Of a stretch of 64,000 nt of DNA, positions 59,295 to 64,000 are shown one piece after another. How positions within the stretch are numbered: the first letter of the stretch is position 1; every line of letters begins with the position of its first letter. The position numbers and the translations under genes are program-made. The DNA lies in NCBI RefSeq assembly GCF_010731895.1, contig NZ_AP022596.1:3348001-3412000 (forward strand). The letters run 5' to 3'. The notes under the pieces were generated by a model. The model was not told the origin of the DNA. It was given only the letters and a program-made list of their open reading frames with translations, and searched no databases. This DNA is from Mycolicibacterium helvum. Its GTDB lineage: Bacteria; Actinomycetota; Actinomycetes; Mycobacteriales; Mycobacteriaceae.

Positions 59295-60629
59295 GTGGAG
59301 GCGCGACCAGGAGAACGCCGGCTGCCACCGGCCCTGTGGACCCTAATCCTGGTATTGGTGATCGCCGGCATTGCCGCTCTGACCGCTGCGCTGTTCACCG
59401 GGCGGTTCAACACCTACGTCGACGTTGTTGTCATGTCGCAGCGGTCCGGGCTGGTGATGGAGCCGGGGGCCAAGGTCAGGATGCGCGGTGTCCAGGTGGG
59501 CCGGGTGGCCGGGGTCGAAGGTGGAAACCCGGTGCGGATGCGGGTGGAACTATTTCCCGATCAGGTCGCTCTCATTCCGCAGGATGTCCAGGCCGAGGTC
59601 CGGTCCACCACGGCATTCGGCGCGAAATACCTCGATTTCATCGGAGCGGACGGCATTCCGCAGACTCATATCCGGGCCGGCACAGTGGTGATGTCGCGCA
59701 ATGTCACCACCGAGGTCAACACGGTGTTCGAAAACTTGGTGGACGTGTTACACACCGTTGACCCGCCCAAACTCAACGCCACGCTAGCCGCTCTGGCCGA
59801 GGCGGTACGGGGCCAGGGCTCCCGTATCGGTGAGGCCACCAGCGCAGCCAATGAGGTTCTTGCCCAGCTGAATCCGCTGATGGATACCGCGCGCGGGGAC
59901 TGGGTTTCGGTTCGGCGCTTCGCCGACGCTTACGACGGTGCTGCCAACAATCTCATCGACACTCTTGACGCGGCCGCGACGTCGAGCCGAACCATCGTCG
60001 ACAACGAACGCAATTTGGACGCTCTGCTGCTCAACGTGATTGGATTCGCCCAGTCTGGAATCAGCTTGATTGAACCCAACCGTGACAACCTCGTCCAGGC
60101 TGTCAACGGCTTGGCCCCAACCACGGGTTTGTTGCACACCTACAGCCCCAGCTACACCTGCATGCTGTTGGGGGCCAAGTGGTACCTGGACCACGGAGGG
60201 CGAGCACAGGTCGGCGGCAATGGCCGCACCATCGTGCTCGACAGCGCGCTGAATCTGGGTGACGACCCCTACCGCTATCCCGACAACCTGCCGATCGTGG
60301 CGGCAAAGGGGGGCCCCGGCGGCAAGCCCGGTTGCGGGTCACTGCCCGATGTCAGCAAGCAGTTCCCGGTACGTCAGCTCATCACCAACACCGGATGGGG
60401 CACCGGGGTCGACATTCGGCCCAATCCCGGTATCGGCCATCCTTGGTGGCTCAATCTGTTTCCGGTCACTCGTGCCGTTCCCGAGCAACCCAGCCTCCAC
60501 GGCGAAGGTCCGCCCGCGATCGGTCCGGTTCCCTATCCGGGAGCGCCGCCATACGAGCCGTTGCCGCCACCACCGGACGCGGCGAACGACAGTGCTACTG
60601 ACTTGCCCGCCGAGCACGGACTCCGTTGA
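59295..60629 (+). CDS. mceA: MCE family protein MceA (operon 2)
   Basis: The 444-residue protein begins at GTG 59295, two bases after the permease stop, with MEARPGERRLPPALW before the anchor helix (TLILVLVIAGIAALTAALF). The MCE domain has RSGLVMEPGAKVRMRGVQVGRV, and the later block GKPGCGSLPDVSKQFPVRQLI matches operon 1. The Pro-rich tail is about 40 residues shorter than in the first copy and lacks its Tyr/Pro repeats. Confidence 0.9.
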   Translation: MEARPGERRLPPALWTLILVLVIAGIAALTAALFTGRFNTYVDVVVMSQRSGLVMEPGAKVRMRGVQVGRVAGVEGGNPVRMRVELFPDQVALIPQDVQAEVRSTTAFGAKYLDFIGADGIPQTHIRAGTVVMSRNVTTEVNTVFENLVDVLHTVDPPKLNATLAALAEAVRGQGSRIGEATSAANEVLAQLNPLMDTARGDWVSVRRFADAYDGAANNLIDTLDAAATSSRTIVDNERNLDALLLNVIGFAQSGISLIEPNRDNLVQAVNGLAPTTGLLHTYSPSYTCMLLGAKWYLDHGGRAQVGGNGRTIVLDSALNLGDDPYRYPDNLPIVAAKGGPGGKPGCGSLPDVSKQFPVRQLITNTGWGTGVDIRPNPGIGHPWWLNLFPVTRAVPEQPSLHGEGPPAIGPVPYPGAPPYEPLPPPPDAANDSATDLPAEHGLR

Positions 60630-60648
60630 AGATGAGGGGAATCGGTCG

Positions 60649-61677
60649 ATGAGATACGACCTTGGTGGCGTCCTGTGGAGACTCGGCGCTTTCCTGCTGG
60701 CGTGCGGAGTGGGTGCATTCGTTCTCGTCGTCGTGTTCGCGCAACTACGCTTCACCGAAGACCGTTCCTACCGAGCTGAATTCACGAACGTCAGTGGGCT
60801 CAAGGTCGGCGACTTCGTCCGCATCGCCGGTGTCGAGGTCGGCAAGGTGCGGAACATCTCGATCGATGCCGCCAACCACGCGATTGTGGAGTTTGCCGTT
60901 GACGATTCGGTACCGCTGACTGAGGGTACCCGGGCGCTGGTCCGATACGAGAACCTCATCGGTGGCCGGTCGGTTCAGTTGGAGGAAGGTCCCGGCGGCA
61001 CACGCGCGCTGCGGGTCGGCGAGATGATTCCGCGTGAACGCACCCAGCCTGCCCTTGATCTCGACGCGCTCATCGGTGGTTTCCGCCCGCTGTTTCGGGC
61101 ACTGGACCCGGAGGCGATGAATGCGTTGACCGGACAGTTGATCCAGGCTTTCCAGGGGCAGGGCGAAACGATCAGTTCATTCCTTTCGTATACGGCGACC
61201 TTGACCAGCACGATCGCCGATCGCGATCGGCTGATCGGCGAAGTCGTCGGCAATCTCAATGTGGTGTTGGGGTCGTTGGGTGAGCACACCGACGATTTCG
61301 ACTCCTCGATCGACTCGCTGTCGCAGGTGGTTGCGCGGCTCTATCAGCACAAAACCGCTATCAGCGATGCCGTGGCCGCCACGAATGCGGCCGCGGTGAC
61401 GGTCGCCGACCTGCTCGGCCAGTCCCGGCCAGATATCAAAAACGTTGTTGGTCAATCTGATCGGCTCGCGTCCACCATCCTTGCCGATGCTGACGGGGTC
61501 GACGATCTCTTGCGCACGCTGCCCGATACCTACCGGGCGCTGAACCGGATGGCTCTCTACGGCGACTACTTCTCGTTCTACCTCTGCGATGCCATCCTCA
61601 AGCTCAACGGCAAGGGCGGGCAACCGGTGTACGTCAAGGTTGCCGGCCAAGACACCGGGCGGTGCGCGGCCCGATGA
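60649..61677 (+). CDS. mceB: MCE family protein MceB (operon 2)
   Basis: At 342 residues this has the same length as the operon 1 MceB. It starts at ATG 60649 behind GAGGGGAA. Anchor helix LWRLGAFLLACGVGAFVLVVVF, MCE domain FTNVSGLKVGDFVRIAGVEVGKV and the C-terminal FYLCDAILKLNGKGGQPVYVKVAG agree closely with the first copy. Confidence 0.9.
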   Translation: MRYDLGGVLWRLGAFLLACGVGAFVLVVVFAQLRFTEDRSYRAEFTNVSGLKVGDFVRIAGVEVGKVRNISIDAANHAIVEFAVDDSVPLTEGTRALVRYENLIGGRSVQLEEGPGGTRALRVGEMIPRERTQPALDLDALIGGFRPLFRALDPEAMNALTGQLIQAFQGQGETISSFLSYTATLTSTIADRDRLIGEVVGNLNVVLGSLGEHTDDFDSSIDSLSQVVARLYQHKTAISDAVAATNAAAVTVADLLGQSRPDIKNVVGQSDRLASTILADADGVDDLLRTLPDTYRALNRMALYGDYFSFYLCDAILKLNGKGGQPVYVKVAGQDTGRCAAR

Positions 61678-62915
61678 AAGCACTGTCGCAGCGAAACCCG
61701 CTAGTCGTCGGAGTCGTCGGCATCGTGGTGATCGGCGTGATCGCCACCGGGGTCTTGCAATACAAAAAGCTGCCGTTTCTGTCCAACGGTCGGCACTACT
61801 CGGCCTACTTCGCCGACGCCAGTGGGCTCCGTCCGGGCGCTGCGGTGCAGATCGCGGGATACCAGGTCGGTGAGGTATCGGCGGTCGAGCTCGACGGGTC
61901 CCGTGTCGCCATTGATTTCACCGTCGAGAAAGGAATCCGGTTGGGCGAGCTCACCGAGGCCGCGGTGAAGACCAAGACCCTGCTAGGGGCCAAGATCCTC
62001 GAGGTCACCCCCCGCGGCGACGGTGTGTTGACCGGACTCATCAGCGCCCAGCGCACCACGCCCGCCTACCAGTTACCCGACGCTCTGGGGGACCTGGCCC
62101 ATACGGTGGACGCCCTCAATACCGGCCAACTCAACGACGCGCTGACCACTCTGGCCGAGACATTCCGCGATTCTCCTCCGGACCTGCGCCGCGCGGTCGA
62201 CGGTGTGGCTCGCTTCTCACGAACGCTCGGCGAACGGGATGCGCAGTTGCGGCACTTGTTGGAAAACGCCCGCAAATCGACCGCGGTTCTCGCGCAGCGG
62301 ACCGACCAGATCGTCGGCCTCATCACGCAGTCGAACGCTTTTCTCGCCCAGCTGCGGGAGCAGAGCGCCGCGCTGGATCAGGTCAGCGAGAACATCGTCG
62401 CGGTGACCGCCCAGTTGTCGGGTGTCATTAGCGACAACAAGGCCGAACTGGGGCCGGCGCTGGACAAGGTCAACGGGGTGCTGGCAATACTCGACGGGCG
62501 GAAGGCCGAAATTCGGCAGGTCATCACGATGCTGCACCGCTACGCGATGTCCTTGGGCGAATCCGTGGCGTCGGGCCCCTTCTTCAAGGCCTACTTGGTG
62601 AACCTGTTACCTGGTCAATTCCTGCAGCCGTTCATCGACGCCGCGTTCTCGGATCTGGGCCTGGATCCCAAGGTGCTGGCGCCCAGCGAGCTCAACGATC
62701 CCCAAGTCGGTCAGCCCGGGACACCGGCGCTGCCGGTGCCGTTCCCGCGCACCGGCCAGGGCGGCGAGCCGAGATTGACTGTGCCCGACGCAATTACCGG
62801 CAAGCCTGGTGATCCGCGATATCCCTATCGGGAACCGATACCCGCGCCGACGCCGGGTGGTCCGCCGCCCGGACCGCCGGCGCCGGGACCGGGTGTGACG
62901 GAGCCGGCGTCGTGA
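61674..62915 (+). CDS. mceC: MCE family protein MceC (operon 2)
   Basis: The 413-residue protein starts at ATG 61674 (MKALSQRNPLVVG), overlapping the mceB stop by four bases. It has an anchor helix, MCE domain (FADASGLRPGAAVQIAGYQVGEV), helical body, LPGQFLQPFIDAAFSDLGLDPKVL and a short Pro-rich tail that runs straight through DPRYPYREP. The cysteine-flanked insertion seen in the first copy is absent here. Confidence 0.9.
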   Translation: MKALSQRNPLVVGVVGIVVIGVIATGVLQYKKLPFLSNGRHYSAYFADASGLRPGAAVQIAGYQVGEVSAVELDGSRVAIDFTVEKGIRLGELTEAAVKTKTLLGAKILEVTPRGDGVLTGLISAQRTTPAYQLPDALGDLAHTVDALNTGQLNDALTTLAETFRDSPPDLRRAVDGVARFSRTLGERDAQLRHLLENARKSTAVLAQRTDQIVGLITQSNAFLAQLREQSAALDQVSENIVAVTAQLSGVISDNKAELGPALDKVNGVLAILDGRKAEIRQVITMLHRYAMSLGESVASGPFFKAYLVNLLPGQFLQPFIDAAFSDLGLDPKVLAPSELNDPQVGQPGTPALPVPFPRTGQGGEPRLTVPDAITGKPGDPRYPYREPIPAPTPGGPPPGPPAPGPGVTEPAS

Positions 62916-64000
62916 TCACGAACCGCTGGCGACGCGGTGGCCTGACCGTCGTCCTGGTCCTGCTGCTTGTCGCGGGGAGCGCCGTCGCCGTCGGGGCCTT
63001 GCCGAGCAGGAATCGTGTCACGGTGACTGCGTACTTCGACAACAGCAACGGTATTTTTCCCGGAGACGACGTCATGTTGCTCGGGGTTCGCATCGGCGAG
63101 GTGAAGTCGATTGAGCCGCAGCCTCAACGGGCGAAAGTCACGTTCTGGATCGAGCGCAGGCACCCCGTGCCTGCAGGTGCCAACGCCGTTATCCTGTCCC
63201 CTCAGCTGATCACGTCCCGGGCGATTCAGCTGACACCGGCATACATCGGTGGCCCGGTTCTGGCGGATGGCGCCGTGATCCCACAGAGCAGGACTGCGGT
63301 GCCGGTGGAGTGGGACGATTTCCGCCGCCAGTTGGAGAAGCTCAGCGAAAGCCTGCAGCCGAGCGCCAACGGAATCAGCCCGCTGGGCGCCTACATCACC
63401 ACTGCGGCAGAGAACCTGCGCGGTCGTGGCCAAGACATTCGTGCGGCGATAGTGGAGCTGTCGCAAGCACTATCGGCACTGGGGGATCACAGCGCCGACA
63501 TCTTCGCATCGGTGAAGAATCTGGCGACCCTGGTCTCTGGGTTGCAGTCCAGTGCGTTGCTCATGCGGGAGCTCAACCAGAATCTCGCTGCGGTGAGCGG
63601 GTTGGTCGCTGACAAACCTGACCAGATCGGTGCCGCCATCGATGGGATGAACCAAGCGGCCAGCGAAGTGGCAACGTTCGTCTCCGAACATCGCGACAGG
63701 CTCGGCGTCACGTCGGACAAGCTGGGCTCGGTGGTACAGGCGATGGTCGACAGCATGGGCGATATCAAGCAGGTCCTGCATCTGGCCCCGACCACATTCC
63801 AGAATCTGATCAACGTCTACGAGCCCGCGCATGCTTCATTGACCGGCGCGCTCGCGCTGAATAATTTCGCGAATCCGATTCAATTCCTCTGCGGCGCTGT
63901 GCAAGCGGCATCGAGATTGGGCGCCGAACAGGCTGCGAAACTGTGTGTGCAGTATCTCGCGCCGATTGTGAAGAACCGGCAGTACAACTTCCCCCCGGTC
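62912..64000 (+). CDS. mceD: MCE family protein MceD (operon 2), cut by the window edge
   Basis: The gene opens at GTG 62912 (GTGA overlap with mceC) and runs off the right edge after 363 codons. The N-terminal helix (LTVVLVLLLVAGSAVAVGAL), MCE domain (AYFDNSNGIFPGDDVMLLGVRIGEV) and GAEQAAKLCVQYLAPIVKN are visible, and the last codons (QYNFPPV) correspond to residues near 364 of the 437-residue first copy. So roughly the final 70 residues, and presumably mceE and mceF, lie outside. Confidence 0.9.
   Translation, partial: MITNRWRRGGLTVVLVLLLVAGSAVAVGALPSRNRVTVTAYFDNSNGIFPGDDVMLLGVRIGEVKSIEPQPQRAKVTFWIERRHPVPAGANAVILSPQLITSRAIQLTPAYIGGPVLADGAVIPQSRTAVPVEWDDFRRQLEKLSESLQPSANGISPLGAYITTAAENLRGRGQDIRAAIVELSQALSALGDHSADIFASVKNLATLVSGLQSSALLMRELNQNLAAVSGLVADKPDQIGAAIDGMNQAASEVATFVSEHRDRLGVTSDKLGSVVQAMVDSMGDIKQVLHLAPTTFQNLINVYEPAHASLTGALALNNFANPIQFLCGAVQAASRLGAEQAAKLCVQYLAPIVKNRQYNFPPV

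Overview
The window reads as chromosomal DNA of a high-GC actinomycete, almost certainly a non-tuberculous Mycobacterium/Mycolicibacterium. It carries two yrbE-mce lipid-importer operons, an MPT51-type antigen-85 relative, F420-type (LLM) oxidoreductases, and a block that from memory matches the Rv0944-Rv0952 neighbourhood of M. tuberculosis (Fpg/Nei, SDR, pgi, chorismate mutase, pcrA/uvrD1, M23 peptidase, sucC, sucD). It also keeps cobF and a full-length Fpg/Nei gene in the place where, as I recall, M. tuberculosis has lost them. No rRNA, tRNA, CRISPR array, insertion sequence or prophage is visible.

Layout. 1-5.05 kb: tail of a SnoaL-like protein, then an amidase, a small unknown protein, an M20 peptidase/deacylase and an aldehyde dehydrogenase, all forward. 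5.34-16.5 kb: mce operon 1 (yrbEA, yrbEB, mceA-F), followed by a short acidic ORF, a secreted CAP-domain protein and an MPT51-like protein without the catalytic serine. 16.9-19.2 kb: a large ATPase-LuxR (STAND) regulator. 19.4-24.6 kb: reverse-strand rnhA, VOC protein, PrpE-like acyl-CoA synthetase and SRPBCC protein; a forward crotonase without the canonical glutamates; and a reverse LLM oxidoreductase behind a KstR-like operator. 24.8-30.2 kb: a BlaI repressor, a BlaR1-like zinc peptidase without penicillin-binding domain, a DUF2231-like membrane protein, a P1B-type ATPase fused to a hemerythrin domain, and an MFS transporter. A near-textbook BlaI operator lies in the divergent promoter. 30.2-34.6 kb: cobF, a small membrane protein, Fpg/Nei, SDR, pgi. 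34.7-39.9 kb: semialdehyde dehydrogenase, acyl-CoA ligase, acyltransferase-3/SGNH protein. 40.0-48.5 kb: chorismate mutase, pcrA, a repeat-bearing membrane protein, a LytM peptidase, sucCD and a thiolase-like protein. 48.6-50.9 kb: a second ATPase-LuxR regulator. 50.9-57.5 kb: a branched-chain amino acid catabolic operon (E1alpha, E1beta, E2, E3, Leu/Val dehydrogenase) with a divergent Lrp regulator. 57.6-64 kb: mce operon 2, cut inside mceD.

How the genes fit together. Two independent Mce importers sit beside catabolic modules (amidase/peptidase/ALDH; BCAA oxidation). The acyl-CoA enzymes, thiolase-like protein and LLM oxidoreductase fit lipid or sterol catabolism, and two KstR-like boxes support that weakly. 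The BCAA operon feeds acyl-CoAs to central metabolism.

The most novel-looking signals are: (1) a structured leader upstream of chorismate mutase that contains a short ORF with clustered Phe, Tyr and Trp codons, alternative hairpins and a stem able to cover the ribosome-binding site, which together suggest attenuation by aromatic amino acids; and (2) the BlaI/BlaR1-like module apparently controlling a P-type ATPase-hemerythrin fusion.
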